Below are positions 1-8,270 of a stretch of 64,000 nucleotides of DNA, one piece after another; the first letter of the stretch is position 1, and each line of letters opens with the position of its first letter. The stretch covers positions 62,001-126,000 of the forward strand of contig DAORKG010000004.1 of the NCBI GenBank assembly GCA_035439445.1. Reading direction: 5' to 3'. The stretch is from UBA4416 sp035439445. GTDB taxonomy: Bacteria > Bacteroidota > Bacteroidia > B-17B0 > Aurantibacillaceae. The translations under genes and the position numbers were made by a program. The notes below the pieces were generated by a model. It searched no databases, was not told where the DNA came from, and worked only from the letters and a program-made list of their open reading frames with translations.

Positions 1-28
1 GATTCTCGTTCGATGTATTTTCCTCCAT
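1..28 (-). CDS. 5' end of a truncated gene (first codons only)
   Basis: On the minus strand an ATG at 28-26 opens a frame reading MEENTSNEN up to the window edge. A TAnnTTTG box lies at 55-48, and the terminator of the preceding minus-strand gene lies just upstream, so a new transcription unit starting here is plausible. Nine codons are too few to identify the product. Confidence 0.4.
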
Positions 29-47
29 TACAAAATTTTATTTCCTT

Positions 48-55
48 CAAAATTA
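48..55 (-). promoter_or_regulatory. Putative Bacteroidota -7 box (TAATTTTG)
   Basis: The minus strand reads TAATTTTG, an exact match to the TAnnTTTG consensus of Bacteroidota housekeeping promoters. It lies 20 bases ahead of the ATG at 28. No clear TTG -33 element is seen at the usual distance, so this is moderate support only. Confidence 0.4.
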
Positions 56-65
56 GTATAAAATT

Positions 66-102
66 AAAAGCCCTTGGTGAAAGTTTTTCACTAAGGGCTT
101 TT
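66..102 (-). terminator. Intrinsic terminator, bidirectional
   Basis: The arms at 66-82 and 86-102 form a 17-bp stem with one G-T wobble and a 3-base loop, flanked by A and T runs on both sides. It lies just after the stop of the C1 peptidase gene on the minus strand. Confidence 0.85.
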
Positions 103-121
103 AATTAGTTTATTTTAACGC

Positions 122-1306
122 TTATTGAACAATACCTAATTTTTTTGCTATTGCTGCCGGAATTGCTTTTTTATGTAACATGATACTTGTTGTTTTATAT
201 AAAACGTAAGCCTCAGAAGCATAAAAATAACCATCACATTCGTTTCTGTCTTTACCCCAAGAGTTTTTTACAATGTAATATGGGGTTGAGTTTTGATCTT
301 TAACCAAGCCAACTACATGCATTCCATGATCATCTTGAGTTTCGTAATTATCAAATGCTATTTGACGATTCTCTTGAGTTACTTTCATTTGAGTATGCGG
401 TTTTTTAACCAAATCAGCTCTTTCCGCTTCACTCATTTCAGAAAATGGCATTTCAGGAACAACTGCCAAACCTTCTTTGAATCTAAACCCTTTTTCACTC
501 ACATCTGCGGCCCAGGCAAATGTATAGCCATTATTAATGGCACTTTGCATTACTTCCTGAAATTCATTTAATGGTAAATTATACATTTGGTCCCAGTTCC
601 AGTTATCGGGAACTTCTAATGTAAATTTACTGTAAAATGGATGGTGAGTAAAAGAAGTTAAAAACACATAATCATCAGGGTTTATTCCTGTTGCTTCAGC
701 ATAAGACTTTGGAGTATACTCTTTTCCTTTGTAAGTAAATTTTTCAGGAGCTTTACCCAAAAAAGCATCACAAGTACTTTCTACAGCATTGTGCATTGCT
801 TCAAAATCAATTTTATTGTTTTTATCGTCAGCTACTGCAGATGTTATCCCTTTAATGGTTGCTTCTAAAACTGAGTGATTATGAGGTTCTTTTGGGTTTT
901 TTTTCCCAGGATACACTTCTTCAGGAACTAAACCGTATTTTTTCATCACATTTACAACATCCGAAAATCCACCACCTTCGGCCATGTTTGCGCGACCGTG
1001 CATACGCACATAGTTATCGGCTTTTAATGGATATGCTTTACGAGCAATATACATTTCGGCAAAGTTGAAATCTTTCCCTTTTCCCATTCTTATTAATTCG
1101 CTTTCAAAAAACGACATTGATGAGAATGACCAACAAGTTCCTGTTTGTCCTTGGTTTTGAACAGCATTAGCATCTAAAGATTTTACTACTGTAAACTTGT
1201 AGTCGCTGCCTTTCATGTTTGTAAGCGGCTCTTGATAAGGGGCTTGTTGTGCTTGGCTATATGTAAACGAACATATAGCAAATGCAGATAGTAATAAATG
1301 TTTCAT
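122..1306 (-). CDS. Secreted C1 family (papain-like) peptidase, aminopeptidase C/bleomycin hydrolase type
   Basis: This is a cysteine peptidase of the PepC/bleomycin hydrolase branch of family C1. The 394-residue protein begins with a signal peptide (hydrophobic up to about residue 19, ending SQA). The catalytic cysteine is Cys58 in QGQTGTCWSFSS. The catalytic histidine is in DDHGMHVVG near residue 330 and the asparagine in VKNSWG near 349. Cytosolic PepC is usually around 450 residues, so this is the shorter exported form common in Bacteroidota, probably used to trim peptides outside the cytoplasm. It is the last gene of its strand block and is followed by a strong terminator. The family call is secure; the substrate is unknown. 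Confidence 0.88.
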   Translation of the reverse strand: MKHLLLSAFAICSFTYSQAQQAPYQEPLTNMKGSDYKFTVVKSLDANAVQNQGQTGTCWSFSSMSFFESELIRMGKGKDFNFAEMYIARKAYPLKADNYVRMHGRANMAEGGGFSDVVNVMKKYGLVPEEVYPGKKNPKEPHNHSVLEATIKGITSAVADDKNNKIDFEAMHNAVESTCDAFLGKAPEKFTYKGKEYTPKSYAEATGINPDDYVFLTSFTHHPFYSKFTLEVPDNWNWDQMYNLPLNEFQEVMQSAINNGYTFAWAADVSEKGFRFKEGLAVVPEMPFSEMSEAERADLVKKPHTQMKVTQENRQIAFDNYETQDDHGMHVVGLVKDQNSTPYYIVKNSWGKDRNECDGYFYASEAYVLYKTTSIMLHKKAIPAAIAKKLGIVQ

Positions 1307-1388
1307 AGGCTTTTTATTTGATAATGTAAAATTATTAAATCTAATTTTAGTTGGAGTTTAATAATTGTTGATTGGTTTTATAATAGGG

Positions 1389-1769
1389 TTAATTGGCTTG
1401 TTTTATATATTTAAGTAAGAATGAAATTTCGAAAACAGTAAAAACTAAATATTGAATCATAAAATGACATGTAAATGCCAAGGCCTGAGGCTTGTTGATG
1501 AGCGAATAAATAAAAACAAAAATCATACAAGCTAATAAACGAGCCATGCTCATTGCTAAAGTTTTAAATATAAATTCTTTAGATTGTTTCTCGCCTTTGG
1601 TTAATAAAGCATTAACTCCCAATGTGCTTAAAGCAAAAAAAACAGTGGGTATCCAAAAATGATTTGTAGTAAAGTAACGGTTTGGAATTTGACTTAAGCC
1701 ATAGGAAAGGATTAATGCACCTAAACAAACTGAAATAAACTGTATATAATATTTTATTTGATTTTGCAT
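1389..1769 (-). CDS. Small four-helix membrane protein of the atpI-associated type
   Basis: The 126-residue protein has about four hydrophobic segments (roughly 10-27, 40-56, 70-90 and 98-118) and no catalytic motif. Its start overlaps the stop of the AtpI-like gene by one base (TAATG), so the two are probably translated together. A protein of this type often sits between AtpI/AtpZ and subunit a in Bacteroidota, which suggests an accessory role in F0 assembly. That role is inferred from position only. Here the gene ends at 1389 with no atpB after it, because atpB is on the other strand about 4.8 kb away. Confidence 0.7.
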   Translation of the reverse strand: MQNQIKYYIQFISVCLGALILSYGLSQIPNRYFTTNHFWIPTVFFALSTLGVNALLTKGEKQSKEFIFKTLAMSMARLLACMIFVFIYSLINKPQALAFTCHFMIQYLVFTVFEISFLLKYIKQAN

Positions 1770-1999
1770 TATTTGTCTGGCTTTATAAAATCTTTTAAAA
1801 CAATATACATAGCTATTCCAATTGATAATAGACTTAAAATAATTGTAAAAATAGGGGTAGTATTATTGTAGTGTTGATCAAGTTTATACCCACCATAGCA
1901 TCCTCCTCCAATAATAACAGCCATTTGAATACCTAATGCACTGTATTTTGCATAGGCATTAAGCGGTTTGGGTTGCTGCTTCTCGTTTTTCTGAGACAT
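1769..1999 (-). CDS. AtpZ/AtpI family protein, putative F0F1 ATP synthase assembly factor
   Basis: The 76-residue protein has two predicted membrane helices (about 20-40 and 50-70). The first contains the glycine-rich GIQMAVIIGGGCYGG typical of the AtpZ/AtpI family, followed by a DQHY segment. Proteins of this family are thought to help c-ring assembly or to act in magnesium uptake with the ATP synthase. The gene overlaps the end of the bactofilin gene by 41 bases and is coupled to the 126-residue membrane protein downstream. It lies on the strand opposite to the atpBEFHAG cluster. Confidence 0.8.
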   Translation of the reverse strand: MSQKNEKQQPKPLNAYAKYSALGIQMAVIIGGGCYGGYKLDQHYNNTTPIFTIILSLLSIGIAMYIVLKDFIKPDK

Positions 2000-2369
2000 T
2001 AGTTATGTTTTTTACAACAGCGCCCATGTTACAAGTACCTGTGAATGTTGCATTTGGTTCAATGGATATTTTTCCTGTGACAATATCACCCAGTAATTTG
2101 GCACTTGCTTTAAGCGATAATAGCTCTGTAACAGTTACTTTACCATGTATTTCCCCTGAAATATCTGCATTTTGACAAATCACGTTCCCTTCAATGCTAC
2201 CAGATGGACCAACTACTAGCTTACCTGAAATTGTAATATTGCCTTTTAAATTTCCGTCAATTCTCACATCCCCGTTTGAGTTAATGTCGCCGATAATAGA
2301 AGTCCCATTTCCAATTAAATTGATAGATGAGCTTTCAACTGCTGAAGATTTATTTACTTTTTGAAACAT
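1959..2369 (-). CDS. Bactofilin family cytoskeletal protein
   Basis: Bactofilins polymerise without nucleotide into filaments that scaffold cell-shape and envelope enzymes. The 136-residue protein has the characteristic right-handed beta-helix core (about residues 20-110) made of short Gly/Val/Ile repeats such as GDVRIDGNLKGNI and GSIEGNVIC, with unstructured ends. There is no signal peptide or membrane helix. It lies 31 bases after sprE and overlaps the AtpI-like gene by 41 bases, so the three are probably co-transcribed. A M23 peptidase gene starts 68 bases from sprE on the other strand; bactofilin and M23 genes are neighbours in many bacteria, which suggests a role in local wall remodelling (inference). 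Confidence 0.88.
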   Translation of the reverse strand: MFQKVNKSSAVESSSINLIGNGTSIIGDINSNGDVRIDGNLKGNITISGKLVVGPSGSIEGNVICQNADISGEIHGKVTVTELLSLKASAKLLGDIVTGKISIEPNATFTGTCNMGAVVKNITNVSEKREAATQTA

Positions 2370-2400
2370 GTTAGTTTTTTAGATTCACGAATATATAAAA

Positions 2401-5100
2401 TTACTTCTGTAATTTATAATGATCATCAAAAAATGGCTTGTAGTAATTTACCTGTTTTTTTCTGTATAATCGAGGTAAGTTATCGGCAGAAATAGCCATT
2501 AAGGTGAACATTTCAGGTTTTATTTTCCCCGAGAAAACTGTTTTGTCTTTACTCAGATTATCAGCATATTCTAAAGCCGCCTGAGCATTTTTGAATGTTT
2601 TTATAATCGTTATTTGGTCTGCTGCGCCAAATAAACTGCTGGAAATATTTAAATTTTCATTGCTGTAGAAATTACCATTATAGTCTGATAAGGCTGATTT
2701 AAATCCATTTGCTATAGCTGCATCATCAGGACAAATTGCAATTACAAAATGTTGAGCATTTAAATCTAAACTAAATGTATCAGTTCTGTTGATGTTATTA
2801 CCAGTAGCTTCGCTAGGATGTTTTAGGTTATAAAGAACTTCTAAAATATCTTGAGCCTGTTTTGTAACTGGATCTTTTGGATATAAAACCTGTACTTTTC
2901 TTAATGCTGTTTCAAGTGAATCTGCACCTTTCATTTTACCAACGCACATTGCTTTTATAAAAGCAAATTTTCCGGCATAGTCATTTTTACCAAATTTCAC
3001 TTCTGATTCATTACATTTTGCATAAGCTGCCGTATAATTATTATTGGAGTATTCATTATAGGTATCAGTGTAAAATAATTCAACTTCTCCTTTTTGAGCG
3101 TTTTTATCAGAAATATAATTTGGGTTTTTAATTATCTGTGCATATTCGCTATTAGGATATTCATTTAATAATTTATTTTTATAGTATTCGGCTTGAGCCT
3201 TATTTTTCACAGATTCAAAAATGCGGTACAATTGGAAATATGTAGACAACTTATACTTGTTGTCAGAGAATCTGTTATTTAACTCTTCAAATGTGGCAAT
3301 AGCTTTTTTATTATTGTTCAACTCTTCTTTATAGGTACTTCCTAAATTATAATAGGCATCAATAATAGTCTTGTTTGATAACTTCATCAATGAATCATTT
3401 AAAGGTAAATCTTTCAAATAATATTCTACTGTTTTACTTGGAGATTTAGTTGAACCTACTACACCTGTGTTAGTTTTTGTTATTGTATCATTTGAATTGG
3501 CATTAGTTGTATTTTCAAATGTTAATGCTTTCTGACTTCTTCTCCAATTGTCTTCTAACTTTCTATTACCCCATTTTTTTATGAAATCATTAATACCAAA
3601 TGATAGGGTTGTTTGATTATAAAAATACCAATCGCCTTTTGCACCCCCTATGTTTATGTTTGGCAATCCATTGTTTGGTAAGCCATTACCGCCATTATTA
3701 GGATTTGAGTTTTGTGCTTGAAGGGCCTCTGCTTCTTCTTTTTTTCGTTCTTCTTCTGCCTCAATCTTTTTGATCATCTTTTCAATAAAACGAGTTCTAT
3801 CCGATTCGCTCATCTTAGCTACTTTTTGCAAACTATCTTCACGCTGTATGGTTCTGATATAACCAATCAATGTTTCCAATGTTTCTTTACGTTTACTAAT
3901 TAAATTGTAATCTTTATAGTCTTTAGGTAATGTAATCATGGTACTATCATAGTAACCACTAGCTGCTGAATAGTTGGCCTGTTCAAAGCTTATCTCTCCT
4001 AATTTCAAATAAGACAAGGCTTTTTGTTTTGGATTTTGAGTGCTATTTTTTACAGATAATTTGTAATTAGTAAAAGCTTCGGTTTCGTTTTTTTCTTTTT
4101 CAGATATTTCACCAAGTGTATAATAAATCACATCAAGATATTCTGTATTCTTAACGTCACGAGTCATTTTTAATAACTCGCGTTTTAACTTAGCTATATT
4201 ACCTGATTTAACATCATACAGACGAGCTTGTTTCATCTTAGCATTAAAAACCAAATCATAATCAGGCTTTAATGAAATTACTTTTTGGTAGTATTGAATG
4301 GCTTTTTTATTTTCTTTTTTCTCTTCATATAACTGCGCTAAAATAAATGAATAACGAGCACGTGTTTGTTTGGATGGTCTACCTTTAATCACAGCCATGA
4401 AATCTGAAAACTTACTTTTCTTTTTAGAATCCCCACCTCTTAATGCGTTTAATAATCCTTCTTCCGCTTCCTTATACATGCCTCGTTTGATGTAATAGTC
4501 AGCTTGAAGTGCAGGTAGTTCTTTTTTAGCATACTTAGATATTTTTTTATCTTCTTTAAGCATACTAATAATTGGTTCAGCTTGTGATGGAGCGCCAATT
4601 TCATTATATGAGCGAGCTAACCAAATCATGGCTTTGTACTTATCTCTTGATTTGTAGCTTCTAATCACATATTCAAAAGCTTCCATGCCTGAGAAAAATT
4701 CTCTTTTATAAAAATGTGAAATACCAATGACATTCCAATTGTTATCTATCCACTTTCCGGCAGTTGTTATTTCAACCCCTTTCTTGTCCTTTATAGTGTG
4801 GCGTGTTATACAGTTTGACGATTTTTTTATAGCTTTATCAAATTCAGGAAAAGTAGCTTTTGCTGTTTCATTTGTAGGCATTAAATAAACCGGAAGCAAT
4901 CTATCATAATCATATTTATAGCTTGTTCTAATTTTATCTTCACCCTCTTTAATACTTTCTGTGGCGTAGTAATAACCGTTAAAACGAGCGGTTAAGTTAT
5001 GATAACCCCTGTGTATAAAAGTATTTTTATTGGTTTTACAACCTGTTAACAGAAGTAAAATTACAATCGAGCTTAAGAAATATGTTTTTATGGTTTTCAA
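2401..5100 (-). CDS. sprE: SprE/PorW-like tetratricopeptide lipoprotein of the type IX secretion system
   Basis: SprE (PorW in Porphyromonas) is an outer-membrane-associated TPR lipoprotein required for T9SS and gliding. The 899-residue protein starts with a lipoprotein signal peptide; the lipobox LLTGC puts the acylated cysteine at residue 21. After it come the conserved NTFIHRGYHNLTARFNGYY segment and several TPR blocks (about 150-420). A charged coiled stretch near 430-465 follows, then an Asn/Gly-rich linker (about 468-490) and further helical repeats up to about 770. The start is TTG at 5100 followed by AAA ACC ATA. Length and N-terminus fit SprE. Four T9SS cargo proteins are encoded elsewhere in the window, consistent with an active system. 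Confidence 0.8.
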   Translation of the reverse strand: MKTIKTYFLSSIVILLLLTGCKTNKNTFIHRGYHNLTARFNGYYYATESIKEGEDKIRTSYKYDYDRLLPVYLMPTNETAKATFPEFDKAIKKSSNCITRHTIKDKKGVEITTAGKWIDNNWNVIGISHFYKREFFSGMEAFEYVIRSYKSRDKYKAMIWLARSYNEIGAPSQAEPIISMLKEDKKISKYAKKELPALQADYYIKRGMYKEAEEGLLNALRGGDSKKKSKFSDFMAVIKGRPSKQTRARYSFILAQLYEEKKENKKAIQYYQKVISLKPDYDLVFNAKMKQARLYDVKSGNIAKLKRELLKMTRDVKNTEYLDVIYYTLGEISEKEKNETEAFTNYKLSVKNSTQNPKQKALSYLKLGEISFEQANYSAASGYYDSTMITLPKDYKDYNLISKRKETLETLIGYIRTIQREDSLQKVAKMSESDRTRFIEKMIKKIEAEEERKKEEAEALQAQNSNPNNGGNGLPNNGLPNINIGGAKGDWYFYNQTTLSFGINDFIKKWGNRKLEDNWRRSQKALTFENTTNANSNDTITKTNTGVVGSTKSPSKTVEYYLKDLPLNDSLMKLSNKTIIDAYYNLGSTYKEELNNNKKAIATFEELNNRFSDNKYKLSTYFQLYRIFESVKNKAQAEYYKNKLLNEYPNSEYAQIIKNPNYISDKNAQKGEVELFYTDTYNEYSNNNYTAAYAKCNESEVKFGKNDYAGKFAFIKAMCVGKMKGADSLETALRKVQVLYPKDPVTKQAQDILEVLYNLKHPSEATGNNINRTDTFSLDLNAQHFVIAICPDDAAIANGFKSALSDYNGNFYSNENLNISSSLFGAADQITIIKTFKNAQAALEYADNLSKDKTVFSGKIKPEMFTLMAISADNLPRLYRKKQVNYYKPFFDDHYKLQK

Positions 5101-5150
5101 AAAAATGCTTGCAAAAATAAGGTAATAACGTCAAAATCGTAAATTTAGTA

Positions 5151-5158
5151 TATTTTTG
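5151..5158 (+). promoter_or_regulatory. Putative -7 box (TATTTTTG) of the M23 peptidase gene
   Basis: TATTTTTG matches TAnnTTTG and lies only 10 bases before the ATG at 5169, which would leave a very short leader. No TTG is seen 17-23 bases upstream, so the assignment is tentative. Confidence 0.35.
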
Positions 5159-5168
5159 TATCGTAAGT

Positions 5169-6044
5169 ATGTCTGAAAACAAAAATAGTCGTTGGAAAAT
5201 TTTTACCGACCAATTACGGAATAAATACCGGTTGGTTATATTAAATGACGACTCATTTGCTGAAAAGTTCTCATTACGTCTTTCGCCCTTAGGTTTAATT
5301 ATTCTTTTAGGTTCGGTTACAATAGTAATGACAACCTTAGTTATCAGTTTAGTAGCATTTACCCCACTTAGAGAATACATTCCCGGATATGGAAATGTAG
5401 ATGATAGAAAAGATATTATTTTATTGAGTTCAAAAGCAGATTCACTGGAACAAACATTAATTGCCAGAGATTGGTATATAAACAACCTATTAAATGTATT
5501 TTCAGGAAAAACAGAAGGAAAACCTGCAAAACCAACAAAAGATTCAACGGGTAAGTATGCTAACATTGATATTAAACCTAGCGAACAAGATATAAAGTTG
5601 CGTAATGACATAGAAACCAACCAATTAGAGTCAACCAGCGATAAGGTGTCTGCTAATAAATTAAATGCGCTAAGCAATTTTTTCTTTTTTACTCCCATTA
5701 ATGGAGTAATTACTACCTCTTTTAATGTTAGAGAAGAGCATTTTGGGACAGATATCGTTTCAAAAGAAAATGAATTAATAAAAGCAACCCTTGATGGCAC
5801 TGTAATTTTTGCAGGATTTACACCTGAAGATGGTTATGTTACTCAAATTCAACACAATAACAACATAACAAGTGTATATAAACATCAATCTAACATTACC
5901 AAAAAAACCGGCGATTATGTTAAAGCAGGTGAGCCAATAGGAGTAGTTGGTAACACAGGAGAAAACAGCAACGGACCACATCTACATTTTGAGTTATGGT
6001 ACAACGGTTTTGCCATAAATCCTCAAGATTATGTTGTGTTTTAA
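5169..6044 (+). CDS. Membrane-anchored M23 family (LytM-type) peptidase
   Basis: This is a zinc peptidase that cleaves peptidoglycan cross-bridges, or a LytM regulator. The 291-residue protein has a cytoplasmic N-terminus, one membrane helix at about 41-65, a periplasmic linker and a C-terminal M23 domain (about 175-285). Visible metal and catalytic motifs are EEHFGTDIV (the HxGxD equivalent) and the HLHFELW motif near the end, so it is probably active. It is divergent from sprE with 68 bases between them and precedes atpB by about 130 bases. Divergent M23 genes next to SprE and bactofilin genes are a recurring Bacteroidota arrangement. Confidence 0.87.
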   Translation: MSENKNSRWKIFTDQLRNKYRLVILNDDSFAEKFSLRLSPLGLIILLGSVTIVMTTLVISLVAFTPLREYIPGYGNVDDRKDIILLSSKADSLEQTLIARDWYINNLLNVFSGKTEGKPAKPTKDSTGKYANIDIKPSEQDIKLRNDIETNQLESTSDKVSANKLNALSNFFFFTPINGVITTSFNVREEHFGTDIVSKENELIKATLDGTVIFAGFTPEDGYVTQIQHNNNITSVYKHQSNITKKTGDYVKAGEPIGVVGNTGENSNGPHLHFELWYNGFAINPQDYVVF

Positions 6045-6126
6045 CTCAATCTAAAAAGTTTAAACGAATTCTGAATTTTCTTTGTCTAAAACCTAAAAAA
6101 AAGTTTCGGGTTTATCAATTTATGCC

Positions 6127-6134
6127 TACATTTG
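6127..6134 (+). promoter_or_regulatory. Putative promoter of the ATP synthase operon (TACATTTG)
   Basis: TACATTTG at 6127-6134 matches TAnnTTTG exactly. An imperfect -33 element, TTCG, lies 18 bases upstream. The box is 38 bases ahead of the atpB ATG at 6173, a normal leader length, and this is the only gap long enough to hold the operon promoter. Confidence 0.55.
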
Positions 6135-6172
6135 CACCCGAATTTTAAAGCTTACAAATACCTTTTTTCGTA

Positions 6173-7366
6173 ATGACTAGTAAAATTAATACATACAAAC
6201 GCTTTACAAGTATCTTTTTAGTGATATTTTCCCTATTTATTGGGTTTTCAAATAATTTATCAGCATCAGAACCACAAGAACATGGCGCAGAAGCGACCCA
6301 TTTAGAGGCAGATGCTCATGGGCATGAAGAACATGAAAATGGTCCCATTGACATTTCTGCAATTGCATTAGAGCACGTTTCAGATTCTCACTCTTGGCAT
6401 TTTTGGGGTGAAGGGCATGATGCTGTTGCGGCTCCATTACCAATTATTTTAAAAGGAAACAATGGAATTGCATTTTTTATGTCTTCTGAATTTCACCATG
6501 ATAACGAAGGAAAAGTTGTTGTTGAGAAAAACGGGGAGCGATTTGTAATGTTTGAAGAGAAAGTTTATTTCGCTAATGAAACTCCAAACGAATACGGACA
6601 ATACGTTACTTTAACTGCAGAAGAAAAAGAAGTAAGTGTTTCTAACGCTAGTCCTTTAGATTTTTCAATTACTAAAAACGTTACCCAAATGTTTTTATCA
6701 GTAATAGTAATAGTTTGGATTTTCACTTCAATAGCAAAAGCGTACAAAACTCAAGGAGTTACATCAGCTCCAAAAGGAAAACAATCTTTCTTTGAGCCAT
6801 TAATTTTATTTGTTCGTGATGATATAGCAAAAGGAAACATTGGTCACGGTTCTGAAAAATTCGTTCCTTATTTATTGACAGTATTCTTCATGATTTTAAT
6901 TAATAACGTGTTTGGTATGATTCCAATTGGAGCTAACTTAACAGGTAACATTGCATTTACTTTAGTATTATCGGTAGCTACATTAATCGTTACTAATATT
7001 AATGGTAACAAAAATTACTGGTCACACATTTTCTTACCTCATGCTCCAAAAGCAATTTGGCCAATTTTAATTCCAATTGAAATTGTAGGTATCTTAACTA
7101 AGCCTTTTGCCTTAATGATGCGTTTATTTGCTAACATGACAGCAGGACACATCATTATTATTTCATTAGTAGGTTTAATCTTTGTTTTCAAAACTATTTA
7201 TATCGCTCCTGTTTCAGTTGCATTTGCATTATTTATTGATGTATTAGAGTGTTTAGTTGCATTCTTACAAGCGTATGTATTTACAATGTTAACGGCTTTA
7301 TTCATTGGTTCGGCAGTAGCTGAGCACCATGAAGAATCTCATCACGAGGAAGTTGCAGGACACTAA
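6173..7366 (+). CDS. atpB: F0F1 ATP synthase subunit a, with histidine-rich N-terminal extension
   Basis: Subunit a forms the two proton half-channels against the c-ring. The C-terminal 230 residues carry the conserved helices, including the essential arginine in KPFALMMRLFANMTAGH and the final helices after VLECLVAFLQAYVF. The protein is 397 residues, well above the roughly 270 of E. coli, because of an N-terminal part of about 170 residues. That part has a signal-like helix (13-31) and a soluble region rich in His, Glu and Asp (HGAEATHLEADAHGHEEHEN, SWHFWGEGHD). Extended a subunits are usual in Bacteroidota. First gene of the atpBEFHAG operon. Confidence 0.95.
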   Translation: MTSKINTYKRFTSIFLVIFSLFIGFSNNLSASEPQEHGAEATHLEADAHGHEEHENGPIDISAIALEHVSDSHSWHFWGEGHDAVAAPLPIILKGNNGIAFFMSSEFHHDNEGKVVVEKNGERFVMFEEKVYFANETPNEYGQYVTLTAEEKEVSVSNASPLDFSITKNVTQMFLSVIVIVWIFTSIAKAYKTQGVTSAPKGKQSFFEPLILFVRDDIAKGNIGHGSEKFVPYLLTVFFMILINNVFGMIPIGANLTGNIAFTLVLSVATLIVTNINGNKNYWSHIFLPHAPKAIWPILIPIEIVGILTKPFALMMRLFANMTAGHIIIISLVGLIFVFKTIYIAPVSVAFALFIDVLECLVAFLQAYVFTMLTALFIGSAVAEHHEESHHEEVAGH

Positions 7367-7409
7367 GAATTTAAAGATTTAATTAATAACCAATAAAAAC
7401 AAAAGAAAA

Positions 7410-7616
7410 ATGACAGGTAGTATCGCAGCAATCGGAGCAGGCTTAGCAGTAATAGGCGCTGGTATCGGTATCGGACAAATTGGTGGACACGCAATGGATG
7501 CCATTGCACGTCAACCAGAAGCTACTTCGAAAATTCAAACAGCTATGATCATCGCTGCAGCCCTTGTAGAAGGTGTTGCATTATTCGGTGTGGTAGTTGC
7601 TTTAATGTCGAAGTAA
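7410..7616 (+). CDS. atpE: F0F1 ATP synthase subunit c
   Basis: This 68-residue hairpin protein makes up the rotating c-ring. It has two helices joined by the polar loop ARQPEAT. Helix 1 is glycine-rich (GAGLAVIGAGIGIGQIGG), and helix 2 carries the ion-binding glutamate in AALVEGVALFG. The start follows an A-rich leader (aaaagaaaa) 43 bases after atpB. A 16-bp hairpin follows the stop and may adjust its expression relative to atpF. Confidence 0.96.
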   Translation: MTGSIAAIGAGLAVIGAGIGIGQIGGHAMDAIARQPEATSKIQTAMIIAAALVEGVALFGVVVALMSK

Positions 7617-7628
7617 TCTTCAACAAAC

Positions 7629-7665
7629 AAACCAAAGCTATTACGGTTGGTAATGGCTTTGGTTT
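7629..7665 (+). terminator. Hairpin between atpE and atpF (attenuator or mRNA stabiliser)
   Basis: The arms at 7629-7644 and 7650-7665 form a 16-bp stem with one G-T wobble and the loop GGTTG, starting 13 bases after the atpE stop. The downstream sequence is AT-rich but has no pure T run, so read-through to atpF is expected. The arrangement would suit making more c subunit than b subunit; that role is inferred. Confidence 0.6.
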
Positions 7666-7697
7666 AAATTATTTTTATTTGGTAAACAAAAAGAGTA

Positions 7698-7721
7698 CAC
7701 ACTTCGACTATGCTCAGTGTG
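7698..7721. repeat. Small palindromic interspersed-type element in the atpE-atpF gap
   Basis: CACACT at 7698-7703 pairs with AGTGTG at 7716-7721 around the core TCGACTATGCTC. Short elements with a CTTCGACT..GCTCAGTGTG pattern recur between genes in many Bacteroidota genomes; I recognise the pattern but cannot count copies here. Confidence 0.45.
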
Positions 7722-7752
7722 ACAAAAGAAGAAAAACTAAAAACAATATAAA

Positions 7753-8265
7753 ATGAACTTATTTATTTTAGGAAGTTTAATCGAGCCAGCAGTTGGTTTA
7801 ATATTTTGGACAACTATTACTTTTGTCTTATTACTAGTTTTATTAGGCAAATTTGCTTGGAAACCAATCTTAAATGCCATCAAAACTCGTGAAAAAGGAA
7901 TTGAAGATGCATTAGCAAGTGCTGAAAGCGCATTAAAAGATATGCGAGAGTTAAAATCTAACAACGAAAAGATTTTAGCTGAAGCTCGTGCTGAGCGTGA
8001 CAACTTATTAAAAGAAGCTCGTGATACAAAAGAGGCTATCATCGCTGAAGCTAAAAGTAAAGCTCAAGCTGATGCTGACAGAATTTTATCTTCTGCTCGC
8101 GAACAAATTACTAATGAAAAAAATGCTGCAGTTGCTGAGTTAAAAAACCAAGTAGCAACTTTATCAATTGAAATCGCTGAGAAAATTTTACGCAGCGAAT
8201 TATCAAGCGATGAAAAGCAAAAAGCATTAGTAAGTAACTTAATGAAAGACGTAACCCTTAACTAA
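7753..8265 (+). CDS. atpF: F0F1 ATP synthase subunit b
   Basis: The 170-residue peripheral-stalk protein has one N-terminal membrane helix (about 12-32, ending GKFAWKPI). A long charged, alanine-rich coiled coil (about 40-150) follows, with typical segments such as EKGIEDALASAESALKDM. It joins F1 through subunit delta. It lies 136 bases after atpE, a gap that holds the hairpin and a small palindrome, and 5 bases before atpH. Confidence 0.95.
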   Translation: MNLFILGSLIEPAVGLIFWTTITFVLLLVLLGKFAWKPILNAIKTREKGIEDALASAESALKDMRELKSNNEKILAEARAERDNLLKEARDTKEAIIAEAKSKAQADADRILSSAREQITNEKNAAVAELKNQVATLSIEIAEKILRSELSSDEKQKALVSNLMKDVTLN

Positions 8266-8270
8266 GCATC

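Noticed and set aside
5036..5800. 254-residue open frame on the minus strand opposite the M23 peptidase
   Set aside because: It is antisense to a gene with clear M23 motifs and overlaps the start of sprE; its protein is low-complexity and has no recognisable domain.
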